Assembly (NCBI RefSeq): GCF_932274485.2 | Contig: NC_065884.2 | Span: forward strand, 61,458,546 to 61,522,545 | Direction of reading: 5' to 3' | Origin: Patella vulgata | Taxonomy: Eukaryota; Mollusca; Gastropoda; Patellidae | DNA length: 64,000 nt | In this document: in pieces, positions 23,196-32,800 of the stretch | Layout: every line of letters begins with the position of its first letter | Position numbering within the stretch: position 1 is the stretch's first letter | The notes under the pieces: generated by a model | What the model was told of the DNA's origin: nothing | Database searches by the model: none | The model's input: only the letters and a program-made list of their open reading frames with translations | Position numbers and translations under genes: made by a program

Positions 23196-24045
23196 AACAA
23201 TCTGATTAAAACACAGATCCTATTTCGTTTCGTTTCTTTTAGTTCAAAATTTCGTTTTACTTGTCTTTAATTCACTAGGATCTGATGATTTGTTATATAA
23301 CCCGGATTCGGTTGAAGTGCCAGCTTAGGCAATGAAACGATCTGTTACGGGAACTTCTTAGCGTGCGATGCACGGAAATGTGGGTAAACTACTAAAAACG
23401 TCAATGCTGATTGATTAATCAATGTCTGACGTCATAGGGCCAAAAGTCGCTCATACGACCCCTGACGTGACTTCCATTACAACTGGTCAGATCTTCATAT
23501 AATGTCACCCGATTAGATTTTATTACATACTTCGAGAAGGTATTTGTTGAGTAATAAAACCTTCTAGTAGTTTATCGAGGGTTGGCCGTCCTTACCGCAC
23601 GGTACAAATATTATCACCACTAGAAGCAACAAATTCAAGAACAAGCCAGAACTCATACCAAAATGGCCGCTTTATACAAATGAGTATTTAGGGGAATACT
23701 AACCCGAACCCTAACCCTAACCCTTCTAAGAGAAGTAAAAAGTAAATTAGACCCAAGTTCAGTCTTTTTAAAAGGGTTAGGGTTCGGGTTAGTTATCCCC
23801 AAAATTCTCATTTATATAAAGCGACCATTTTGGACTCCGGAAGCACCCGAACCCGATAAACTACTAGAAGGTTTTATTTGTACCGTGCGGTAAGGACGGC
23901 CAGCCCTCGATAAACTACTAGAAGGTTTTATTACTCAACAAATACCTTCTCGAAGTATGTAATAAAATCTAATCGGGTGATAGTGTAGGCCATCGAAAGT
24001 ATAAAAAAAAACCGAAATATAGATCTGTATTTTAATCAGATTGTT
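23196..24045. repeat. F7 TIR element interrupted by a foldback element
   Basis: Ends with a 24-bp inverted repeat, one mismatch: AACAATCTGATTAAAA plus ACAGATC at 23196-23219 and its complement at 24022-24045. Removing the nested foldback (23506-23979) and one duplication copy leaves about 370 bp colinear with the 334-bp copy at 48306-48639. No coding capacity. Confidence 0.82.
23506..23979. repeat. Foldback (long-TIR) element with 7-bp target duplication
   Basis: The outer arms begin CACCCGATTAGATTTTATTA and are complementary over about 104 bp with one difference seen. Looser complementarity (AAAATGG, CGCTTTATA, AACCCGAACCCTAACCC) continues towards the centre. Flanks ATAATGT (23499-23505) and ATAGTGT (23980-23986) look like a 7-bp target duplication. 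The F7 copy at 48.3 kb shows the unoccupied site. Superfamily is uncertain; a 7-8 bp duplication would fit hAT-like elements. Confidence 0.85.
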
Positions 24046-24179
24046 CATGAAGTAAATTCAACCGAGTAAAACCATACCATATCGAGTTCGAATTATATTA
24101 TACTATAATCAAGGCAATTTGGCTAAGACCATTTTCAGGCAAATTCGTATAAGAACTAACTACGATTAATCGAACTAGC

Positions 24180-24477
24180 AATGATTAGTTAAACAGGCAT
24201 TAAGCAAGAGGTAAATCTGCCTATTGCAGGTTTTTCTTTGGGCCTGAAATGTTATATAAACTATTAATTAGACATTTATTAACCTATCCAGACCATAATC
24301 AACTCTCGATGCCATCTTATGTCTGGGATTTTCACTGAATTTGAATCGGATCTGCAGTTCAACGCGCATTGCTGATTAAACGCAAAAATGGATAATCGAG
24401 ACTGACTGTAGTAATGATGATTATTATAGTGAGAACTGTCAGCTCTTTATCTAAATCTTACATAATGCCCCTTTAAT
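24180..24477 (-). repeat. F5 MITE, shortened copy
   Basis: GTTAAACAGGCATTAAGCAA at the left and TACATAATGCCCCTTTAATT at the right, with an internal deletion relative to the 22.3 kb copy. Confidence 0.78.
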
Positions 24478-24811
24478 TAGTTGATTTCTAAGATCAATCC
24501 GGGACATTATCAAACAACAACAAAAAGTAACAACCACTAACGCTTTAACAAAAGCTATATATATTCATCTATGTACATGAATATTTAACAAAACAAATCC
24601 AACTCGACCGTGAGAGATTTATTGCAGTTAGACTGGTTAATTTAAAATAATATTGGGTTGATTTGGTGGGGATAAGTCATTTTGATAGGACAAATCTATA
24701 AACTTTTAAATTTTCGTTTTAAAAAAGCATAAGCGGAAGTGGGTTTATTTACTGCTATTAATTTTGGTTTTGACTTAAATTGTCGGTTGTTAATAACAAA
24801 ATCAGTTATGT
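24478..24811. other. Intergenic, nothing recognised
   Basis: No gene or assigned repeat. Confidence 0.45.
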
Positions 24812-24952
24812 TATGACGTAATTTAAGAAAAAAAGCTCTTAAAAGATTTAACACGACGCCTAATAAGAAGTCTCTAGATATTTTAACAGAGCAATAGTTA
24901 AATCTTTTAAGAGCGCTTTTTTAAAAAAAAAAAAAAAAAATTACGTCATTAC
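24812..24952. repeat. Hairpin-forming inverted repeat
   Basis: ATGACGTAATTT, GCTCTTAAAAGATTTAAC on the left pairs with GTTAAATCTTTTAAGAGC, AAATTACGTCAT on the right around a loop of about 50 bp. An A run of about 17 lies in the right arm. Probably a small MITE. Confidence 0.75.
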
Positions 24953-25094
24953 AGAAAGCCAGCTATGGGATATAACGTATTTCGTAAATGAGTCCTTAAA
25001 TATTCCACAAGAGAAATCCTTTTTTGTAAAAGCGTTTTTAAATATCAAATTAACAAAACCCTTAAAATCTTAGCCAAGAAAAAGACTTAAATAT

Positions 25095-25475
25095 TTAAAG
25101 GGGTATTAGGCAATATTAGACAAAGAGCTAATAGTTCTCGTTATAATAGTTAGAATATAGATAGTGAAAAGAGACTATGCTAAAAATTTCAGTCAGTTAC
25201 TAGTGATTCAATTTTAGGCTAGTCTCGGTCGTCATTGCTACCGCTGTTACGATAAATAAACAAAGTATCGATTATTCATTTTTACGTTAAATCATCCATC
25301 ACAAAACGTATTCAAATCCTCTAAATATCGCAGGCTAACGATGGCATCGAGAGTTGATTATGGTCTTGATAAGTTAATTAATGTCTGATTAATAATTCAG
25401 ATAACATTTCAGACCTAAAGAAAGACCCGCAATAGGCAGATTAACTCTTGCATAATGCATGTTTAACAAAGCAAT
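25095..25475 (+). repeat. F5 MITE, full-length copy
   Basis: Starts TTTAAAGGGGTATTAGGCAA with ACAAAGAGCTA and ends GCAATAGGCAGATTAACTCT, TGCATAATGCATGTTTAA. Colinear with the 19.6 kb copy. Confidence 0.82.
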
Positions 25476-25593
25476 TATTCTTTAAAACCTTAACGAAGAG
25501 CTCCTAAAATGTTTTTAAAAAGAAAACCTTAAAGATGTCTTCCCACGAAAGTATTTATATGGTAGTTATTTCAAATAAAAGTATGGCAAATTT

Positions 25594-25597
<4 letters not shown>

Positions 25598-25631
<34 letters not shown>
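25598..25631. repeat. (AT)n microsatellite
   Basis: About 17 TA dinucleotides. Confidence 0.95.
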
Positions 25632-25634
<3 letters not shown>

Positions 25635-26419
25635 AAAGTAGAGACACACAATTTTAGTATAAAAATACTGGATTCCCTGAACAACAGACACTGGGGTGCT
25701 CACAAGGCAACAATGTAAAGATATCACTAACTGGCAACATGACTGTTTATTGTTTAGTAATGAAAGTTAGCACTTCGTATGTGTTGATCGAACATCGAGA
25801 GACTTAAACGTATAGCATGATGCGATTAAACATTGACTGAAGATAATCTAAGAGTCCGTTTATGCTTCGATATTTATGCTAAATGGACAGAGACTAACGA
25901 CATGGGAAATGGATCCATCCAAAATAAAGTCCCACAAAAGGCTGACTAAAAAAAAAAAAAAAAAATGAATCGTGAGATAAAAATGTTTTAAGAGAGATTT
26001 GAAGCAAACTTTTGATTGATAAATTATTTTGTTTTGGGTACAAATATATCATTGAATCATGGATCACACATTTTTTACGTGGGGAGGTATCTTTAATGAC
26101 TGGGGGATTTAACATACAATTTTTCACTGCTTAATTCACGTTGAAATGTACTCATATAGATTATCTAACCTTTGATATAAAAAAAAAATAAATATCACCC
26201 CTAGATAATTTTACCCAACCCAACACTGTATACTTATTGTTAGAAGACCCAATAGTGATATGAAGGAATTTTTTCACCGGAGTCTGTCCGCCCATTAAGG
26301 ACTACTGAGATGAATATTATACATGCTTGGGCTCTTAACGGCGGGTTTGTTCAGATGTCCAAATTGTCAGTGACTGTTCATTAGGAACAAATGTGCATGT
26401 ATAAAGACATTTAAAAAAA
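25632..26419. other. Intergenic, nothing recognised
   Basis: A poly-A run lies at about 25948-25965. A segment at 26126-26185 resembles 20582-20635 (AAATGTACTCA, TATCTAACCTTTGAT), a minor dispersed repeat. No gene. Confidence 0.45.
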
Positions 26420-26488
26420 TGAACTGAAATGAAACGAGGTTTAACGTCGTACTGTTCTGCTCCTACTGGGCTAATGAGGATGGGACAT
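26420..26488 (-). repeat. SINE-A 3' tail fragment
   Basis: GAACTGAAATGAAACGAGGT through GGGCTAATGAGGATGGGACA: only the last 60 or so bases of the family. Confidence 0.75.
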
Positions 26489-26545
26489 TTAAAGAAAAAT
26501 ATATATATATGTGAGAAAAACCTTGAAATGTTAGAATAGAAATTA

Positions 26546-26547
<2 letters not shown>

Positions 26548-26586
<39 letters not shown>

Positions 26587-26840
26587 AACACCGGGATCGA
26601 ACTCGGAGAACACACACTAAGTCATTGTGGAACTAACATATGGTTCATTCTTTTTTAAATATTTTGCTTCGTGGTTGGGGTCTATAGAGCGAAGGACCCG
26701 GAGAATACACACGATGTAGTACAGACGACCCTAATCCATATCATGTATACAAGCTGAGATTCCAAAACACGCCATTTGACGGACCCTTAGAATATAAAGC
26801 GAACGCCTAAGACTATTCGGCCACCCAACCCCCCAAATAG
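26548..26840 (-). repeat. SINE-B with a SINE-A-like head scrap in its tail
   Basis: A (GA)n run (26548-26583) is followed by AACACCGGGATCGAACTCGG, which resembles the SINE-A B-box region. The SINE-B complement then starts at GGAACTAACATATGGTTCAT and reaches the head (GGCCACCCAACCCCCC). The normal tail (GTTTAACGTCCAC complement) is absent. Confidence 0.7.
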
Positions 26841-27192
26841 AAAAGCGAAAGGGACGAAAGAGACTAAATATATAAGTGTATACGAATCAAGGAGTATATA
26901 TAATACGGTAGATATAAATGCTTATAGCGGTTTATTAAGCAGGAATATAAGTAAACAGGTTTGATATGTTTATAGTGTAGCTGGAGGCTGATTAATAGCC
27001 TAGTAGTTTTATATACCTGTCTCATGACAAGCTCACAAGTCATGATTTGTAGCTTTACCTGCGCCTTGCCTCCAGGCAAAATAAAATTAGGATTCTTTGT
27101 TTAAAAAATAGGCTTTAAAGCAACTAATGTTTTAATGTACATCAGTATGAAAAACATTCGACTTAAAGTAGCGAAGTCTCTAACTCAATATC

Positions 27193-27431
27193 GGGGGTTG
27201 GGTGGCTGAATGGTTAGCACGTGCGCGCTGTAACATAAAGTCTGTCATTGAGTCAACTGGCGTGGTTTCGAATCCCCGGTTGTACGTGGCAAGGAGAAGG
27301 GTCGCCTGTCCAACCTCGTGGGTTTTCTCCGGGTCCTCCGGTTTCCTCCCACTGCTAAAGACCCCTACGCGCAAGCGAATTATTGAAATAAAATTAAACC
27401 ATGTGTTAGTCCCGAAATGACCTAGTTTGTG
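27193..27431 (+). repeat. SINE-B nested in F4, lacking the 3' tail
   Basis: TCTAACTCAATATC occurs at 27179-27192 and again at 27432-27445, so the insertion is exactly delimited. The copy has an intact head and body but ends at GACCTAGTTTGTG, without the GGACGTTAAACC tail and CT run found in most copies. Confidence 0.9.
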
Positions 27432-27694
27432 TCTAACTCAATATCATACAAAATCTTCGACATCCAAAACACGAATTATTTGTCAATTTAAATCATCAGC
27501 ACTGGTGTTGTTAGCGTATCGTGAAAATATGGGCTTCTGATATTCAAAATTTAAGACAAAATAAACATTTTACCATTGGTACACGAATCGTGTACCATAA
27601 TGCGTTTCAGTGCCATTTGTAATAAGGGACTCGACGAACGAGGCTAGACATATTTCACAAGTCATGTCAAAAGGTGAGGCCATATTCTTATCTG

Positions 27695-27756
27695 TTCGTT
27701 CGTTCGTTTCTGGAGTTTTACGTCCACTTCCACCTAGGGTGATATCGTAGACAAGT
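27695..27756 (-). repeat. SINE-C/LINE-like 3' tail insertion in F4
   Basis: On the minus strand it reads CTAGGTGGAAGTGGACGTAA, AACTCCAGAAAC and a short GAAC repeat. TTCTTATCTG lies on both sides (27685-27694, 27757-27766). The F4 copy at 36.75 kb has a single CTTATCTGG at this place. Part of the right-hand duplication could belong to the element. Confidence 0.65.
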
Positions 27757-28121
27757 TTCTTATCTGGAGAACATGCGCAATAAATACTATGGGTGTAGAC
27801 TGGAATAACCAGACGCTAGAAACTGCCATTCGATTGACACTTCTGGCGTATTTCACCGAAAATAACTGATTAGAAATTAGAGTAAAAACGGAAACGATTA
27901 AATGTAAATCAGTTTATATACATTCATATTACATTATTATATGCTTTGCGACCCATTTGTGTCAACTTCTAGATCCCAAATATTAGCGATTTAGCCCTTT
28001 TAAGCAGAATTTGTCAGATTATACGAGTATAGACTTTGAGATAAGAAATAAATAAATGATAGTCTTTCGAAAATAAAAACCCAAGCAAACACAATTTTGT
28101 TCAAAATCTAGGATTCTTTGT

Positions 28122-28553
28122 TAAAGAATAAGGTTTAGAGGCAAGTAGCTAACTGAATATCATCCACAGTCTTCGACATTGTAAACACAACTTATTGGTC
28201 AATTTAAATCAACATTGATGTTGTTATCTTATTGTGAAGAGATGGGCTTCTGATATCCAATATTTAAGACAAACTGAACATTTTAAAACTGGCACACGAA
28301 TCGCCATTTGTAATGAAGCGACTCGATGAACGAGGTTAAACATATCCCATGTGGGAGTGTCAATGAAGTCAAAGACTGGCATTCAATTTGGACTCTTTGC
28401 GTATTTGGCAGACCAACAACTGGTTAGAAATTAAAATAAAACAGAAATGACTGAATTTAAATCAGTTTATATATAATTATATACATTCATATTACATTAT
28501 TAAATGCTACTCATTTGTGTCCAAAAAATAGAGGTTAAGCTCCTTTAAATAGA
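28122..28553 (+). repeat. F4 MITE-like element
   Basis: Colinear with 27164-28010: CTAACTGAATATCATCC, GGGCTTCTGATATCC, TTTAAGACAAACTGAACATT, GGCACACGAATCG, ending AGCTCCTTTAA. It lacks both nested insertions. Confidence 0.8.
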
Positions 28554-29316
28554 TAGCATTTGAAAGACATCTAAAGCAAAATAATCGAGACGTTCGGACC
28601 AGATACAATAAATAGTAATCTCTGTAAAAAAAAATGTTCAAAAATTATTAAAATAGATTAAATCTAGGGTCTGTTCATACTCCTCGCAGTGTTTCGTTTC
28701 ATTAGACCTAATCCCATTCAAACACTACCATACTCAGCGCAAATTTCTGTCCCTAATTATGACTGGTTACCAGTCCGATAAACAACCAATACATTACTAC
28801 GTACCAAAATCAATCGGGATTAACCAGAACTCTAAATATGTTACCGTAAAGTGTCTGGTGACAAACGCGACCACATTACGCCAGAACGCGCGAAATGTAT
28901 TACACTCAATTAACCCGTGCATAACAGAATAGAGAAACTAATTGTGTGATAAACGAGGCTATGCGAAATAGCTATAATGTAAACATTGGGTAATCGCTGC
29001 GCATGTGGAATCTTTTTATCTTTTAAATCTTCCCAGACACGACTGAAGTATTAAGCATTTTATGCCATGAACGTCGAGCTCAAAATGGTAGTTTTGCTAT
29101 CTACAGAATACTTTCTATCCCTTATAGTCGTTAAATTTAATTAATGAAAATAATAATAAGTTGTTAGGCTTTAAATTAAGCGTAAACCCTAAGGACTTTT
29201 ACGCAAAACATCTAATTTCACACGATAAAATGTGATAAAACTGATTATTTTTAACCTTTAATTAAAAATATATAAATATGTAAATTATACACATCACCAA
29301 TAGATTTTTCTATCGC
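28554..29316. other. Intergenic, nothing recognised
   Basis: No supported gene or repeat. Confidence 0.45.
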
Positions 29317-29517
29317 CAGCAGAGGGGCTGGCAAGGGATAACGTACAGTCGTTCGGTGGGACCAAAAACCGAGGTCCCGTGTATACATTGGCGTACACGT
29401 AAAGAATTCGATATGGGAGTAGGCAGTAGCGCCGCTGTCCGGGCAAAATTGTCTTCATAACACATTGCATGGCGTCTGCCCGTCTTCATTAGACCAGTGG
29501 GAGCAAACAGTAGGACA
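29317..29517 (+). repeat. SINE-A 3' part
   Basis: From GGGGCTGGCAAGGGATAACG to AGCAAACAGTAGGACA. It ends at the exact point where a SINE-B head begins, removing the GTTAAACC tail. Confidence 0.78.
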
Positions 29518-29750
29518 TGGTTAGCACGGACACGCTGTATCATAAGGTCTGTCATTGAGTCAACTGGCATGGTCTCGAGGAGTGGTCGCCTGTCCAACTT
29601 CGTGGGTTTTTGTCCGGGTCCTCCGGTTTCCTCCGACTTCTAAAGACTAATACGCACATGCGAATAATTGAAAATAAAATTGAACCATGTGTTAGTCCCG
29701 AAATGACCTAGTTTGTGTTAAGTGGGACGTTAAACCATCTCTCTCTGTCT
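29518..29750 (+). repeat. SINE-B, head truncated
   Basis: TGGTTAGCACGGACACGCTG through GGGACGTTAAACCATCTCTC. The B box region is partly deleted (GGTCTCGAGGAGTGG). Confidence 0.8.
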
Positions 29751-29847
29751 ATCTCAACTTATGAACTGAAATCTCTTTGATATAAGTTCACGAAATCTAG
29801 ATACAATGTGCCTCGGGCATCACTTAATACAGCACTTTGATCTTAAC

Positions 29848-30030
29848 ATTGTACAGCGGAATGGAGCGAAAACCCGAGGACCCGTGTATTCGTTGACGTG
29901 CACGTAAAAGAACCCTTGAGGTTTGGAATTCAATTGTGCTTCGGGTAAAATTTCCCTCATATCACACTGTATGGCGTATATCCGTCTTCTTTGGCGCAAT
30001 AGGACGTTAAACCCCATTTTATTTATTCAT
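29848..30030 (+). repeat. SINE-A 3' half
   Basis: GACCCGTGTATTCGTTGACG, CACGTAAAAGAACCCTTGAG, CACACTGTATGGCGTATATC, ending GGACGTTAAACCCCATTTTA. Confidence 0.8.
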
Positions 30031-30054
30031 TCATTATGGTATACACTAAGAAAG

Positions 30055-30226
30055 GTGGGATGGGGGGGGATGGCCGAATGGTTAGCTGTATCATACGGTC
30101 TGTCATTGAGTCAACTGGCGGGGTTTCAATTCACCGGTTATACGTGACAAAGAGTAGGGTCGGCTTTGCAACCTCGAGGGGTTTTTCCGGGTTTTCCTGA
30201 TCCCTCCCACTGTTAAAGACCAGCCA
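30055..30226 (+). repeat. SINE-B 5' part
   Basis: A G-rich junction, GGATGGCCGAATGGTTAGC, then body to CCCTCCCACTGTTAAAGACC. Confidence 0.8.
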
Positions 30227-30319
30227 TTGCCCTTTAAGCAAACTTGGCAGTACTTCATACCGTTCGTCCTGCTATATCTGCCGTCCTTTCTTTAATAACA
30301 CCTTTGAAACGAGAACCTT

Positions 30320-30560
30320 AATTTCTGTCATGAATCAAGTGGTGTGGTTTCGATTTCCTGCTTGTACGTTACAGGGAGTAGGATCGCCCTACACCCTCAT
30401 GGGCTTTCTCTGGGTTCTCCGGTTCCCTCCCACTGCCAGAGACCCCTACGCGCAAGCGAATTATTGAAATAAGATTGAACCATGTTAGTCCCGAAAAGAC
30501 CTATTTTGTCTCGAGTGGACGTTAAACCTCATTTTTCTCCCCCCCCCCCCTCTCTCTTTA
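30320..30560 (+). repeat. SINE-B, 5' truncated
   Basis: Starts in the variable-arm region (TTCTGTCATGAATCAAGTGG), with B box GGTTTCGATTTCC and tail GGACGTTAAACCTCATTTTT, followed by a C run and CT repeat. Confidence 0.8.
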
Positions 30561-30689
30561 TTTTTATTTTTCGGCGTTCGCCGTTGGCACTTTTAGGAAA
30601 ATAAAAGCCACCACACCTTGTACGTGCTCCCGATTGAAAATCGTATTAATGTTCTGCTAGCCAAATACAGTTATTTCATTTACACCTGC

Positions 30690-30762
30690 ATCTTATCCCT
30701 CATAGCACTCTGTCCGTCTTTATTAGCAGATGAGTAGGACGTTAAACCTCATTTCATTTCTT
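30690..30762 (+). repeat. SINE-A 3' tail fragment
   Basis: CCCTCATAGCACTCTGTCCG, GTAGGACGTTAAACCTCATT. Confidence 0.7.
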
Positions 30763-30814
30763 ATCCAATAGATGATCTGGAAAGCTGGGGATCGCCATCT
30801 TAAGTTTTAGAAAT

Positions 30815-31068
30815 ACGGGGACTGGGTGACCGAATGGTCCAGCCTGGTGCTTTAGGTTATAAGGTTTGTAATTGAGTCAAATTGTATGTGACAAGAAGTT
30901 GGGTCCCCTGTCCAACCTCATGGGTTTTCTCCGGATCCGCCTGTTTCATCATACTGCTAAAGACCCTTTGCGCAAGCGAATTACTGAAATAAAACTGAAC
31001 CATAGACTAGTTCCAAAATGACCTAGTTTGTGTTGAGTGGACGTTAAACCCCATTCCTCTCTCTCCTT
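30815..31068 (+). repeat. SINE-B with deleted B box
   Basis: The head GGGTGACCGAATGGTCCAGC jumps past the B box to TTGTATGTGACAAGAAGTTG, then runs through the body to GGACGTTAAACCCCATTCC and CT. Confidence 0.78.
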
Positions 31069-31420
31069 CATTTACACCTGCATTTTATCCTACGAATAGA
31101 CTGGGAGACTAGGGCTTAACATTTGAATATCTAGACATACGGGTAAATGTTGTCTTACAAATTAGTATCGTTATACAAGTAGAGGCTGAAATCGAAACAT
31201 GACATGCTTCTTTTTACATAAATATATAGCTGTGTGCTTGAAACCAACACGGGTGATTAATGGACTGACAACGTTGTTTTAACGTAGAGTGGTTAACTGG
31301 TATTTTAAACCGGCTAAATGACTATGTCATAGTCCCCAACATTAACGGTAGAATAGTCTGGTGTATACTCCGGTTTGTGTTCAAAGCATTGTTTCTATCA
31401 TATATTCATTGAAATAACGT
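31069..31420. other. Intergenic, nothing recognised
   Basis: No gene seen. TTTACACCTGCAT occurs both here and at about 30679, possibly an old duplication. Confidence 0.45.
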
Positions 31421-31956
31421 CGAATAAAGAAACGTGTGAAGCATTGCAATCGTTTAGTCCTCACTCCACTCTCATCCTATACATAGCCTGTCACTGAGTC
31501 GACTAGCGTGGTTTCGAAGCCCCGGTTGTACGTGACAAGGAGTAGGGTCGCCTGCCCAACCTCGTGGGTTTTCTCCGGATCCTCCGGTTTCCTCCCACTG
31601 CTAATGACCCTTACGCGCAAGCGAATTATTTAAAGACAATTAAACCATATGTTAGTCCCGAAATAACCTAGTTTGTGTCAAATAAAGAAACGTGTGAAGC
31701 ATTGCAATCGTTTAGTTTTCACTCCACTCTCATCCTATACATAGCCGGTCATTGAGTCGACTGGCGTGGTTTCGAAGCCCCGGTTGTACGTGACAAGGAG
31801 TAGGGTCGCCTGTCCAACCTCGTGGGTTTTCTCCGGGTCCTCCGGTTTCCTCCCACTGCTAATGACCCCTACGAGCAAGCGAATTATTTAAGACAATTAA
31901 ACCATATGTTAGTCCTGAAATAACCTAGTTTGTGTCGAGTGGACGTTAAACCACAT

Positions 31957-32010
<54 letters not shown>

Positions 32011-32018
32011 CTATACAT
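31421..32018 (+). repeat. Tandemly duplicated SINE-B plus flank, target duplication preserved
   Basis: A unit of about 258 bp is repeated. It consists of flank (AATAAAGAAACGTGTGAAGC), CTCATCCTATACAT, then a 5'-truncated SINE-B. CTCATCCTATACAT occurs at 31471-31484, 31729-31742 and 32005-32018. The first unit breaks at GTTTGTGTC, while the second continues through GGACGTTAAACC to a (CT)n run at about 31960-32007. A 5'-truncated SINE-B insertion was therefore duplicated with its flank after insertion. Confidence 0.88.
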
Positions 32019-32021
32019 CTA

Positions 32022-32105
32022 TGCACTTAAAGGAGCTAAATCGCTAAAACTTGTCACAAATGGGTCGCAACGCATATAATAATGTAATATGAATGTTTTT
32101 ATTTA
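32022..32105 (-). repeat. F4 end fragment
   Basis: CACTTAAAGGAGCTAAATCG, CAAATGGGTCGCAACGCATA, complement of the F4 right end. Confidence 0.7.
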
Positions 32106-32254
32106 TGGGGTAGATTTTAGAACTAATTTGGGGGCGCCGTTAATATTGCGGGTTTCTGGCTGCAAGCCCAGTCACGCGCCACCCCACCCCTTTAATCTGT
32201 CCTGTCTAAATGAGCAGAATAGTGTCTCATAGCTTCTGAACTCGACTAAATCTA

Positions 32255-32437
32255 CTTGTTAAGGCCAGCTCAATTTTTGTCAAGGTCGCTGAGATGTAAA
32301 TAAGGTTAGGACACGTGATTGTTGGCGAGATTGTAGCTTAGGGTTAGGATAAGCATTGGGGCTAGGGCTAGGGTTGGGATTAGCACTAGCTCTGTTTAGA
32401 TCTCGGGACCTATGGCGAAAAATTGGGCTGGCCTTAT
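32255..32437. repeat. F8 MITE-like element, complete
   Basis: TTAAGGCCAGCTCAATTTTT with GTCAAGGTCGCTGAGATGTA on the left mirrors AGATCTCGGGACC, AAAAATTGGGCTGGCCTTA on the right. The interior is rich in GGGTTAGGG/GGGCTAGGG telomere-like steps. The open frame at 32280-32513 is a by-product. Confidence 0.75.
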
Positions 32438-32705
32438 CATTTAGCATTAACCGAATGAACTCTCTCCTGCTCAAATTCCGTAACACGCCCCAGATGCTGG
32501 TAACACTGAACATAAATCAAGTGACTAGAGGGCTGCTCAGAATATTGTTCTGTTTACGCAATACCTTGTCTTAGTGCAGAGAGGGCAGTAATTATTATTA
32601 AGATGAAATATGAATTTGATTTATATTTTTACAGCACGTATAAAACTTGTTTGCCGTGAAAACTCCTAGTTAATTTGTTAAGTCTTGTTATGAATGTTTT
32701 TTTTG
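32438..32705. other. Intergenic, nothing recognised
   Basis: No gene seen. Confidence 0.4.
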
Positions 32706-32800
32706 ATGTTGTTGTTCGTAGTGTTTAACGTCCGCTTCCACACAAGTTGATTTCGCAGACAAGTTGTCTTATTTTCGTATAATCAGCGCATGCGCATGCT
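32706..32800 (-). repeat. SINE-C/LINE-like 3' tail copy
   Basis: On the minus strand: GTGTGGAAGCGGACGTTAAA, CACTACGAACAACAACA. The partner sequence GCAGACAAGTTGTCTTAT on plus is also found in the copies at 27.7 and 62.4 kb. Confidence 0.6.

Larger units (their letters stand above)
27164..28010 (+). repeat. F4 MITE-like element carrying two nested insertions
   Basis: Begins TTAAAGTAGCGAAG, TCTCTAACTCAATATC and ends AATATTAGCGATTTAGCCCT, TTTAA. The ends are imperfect inverted repeats (TTAAAG, AGCTAAGTC-like). The body carries GGGCTTCTGATAT, TTTAAGACAAAATAAACATT and GTACACGAATCGTGTACCAT. It is interrupted by a SINE-B (27193-27431) and by a short SINE-C tail (27695-27756). The uninterrupted relative is at 36751-37255. 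Confidence 0.8.

Noticed and set aside
23700-23790. Internal telomere remnant
   Set aside because: Only two or three TTAGGG-like steps per arm, and they lie within the foldback element's inverted arms.
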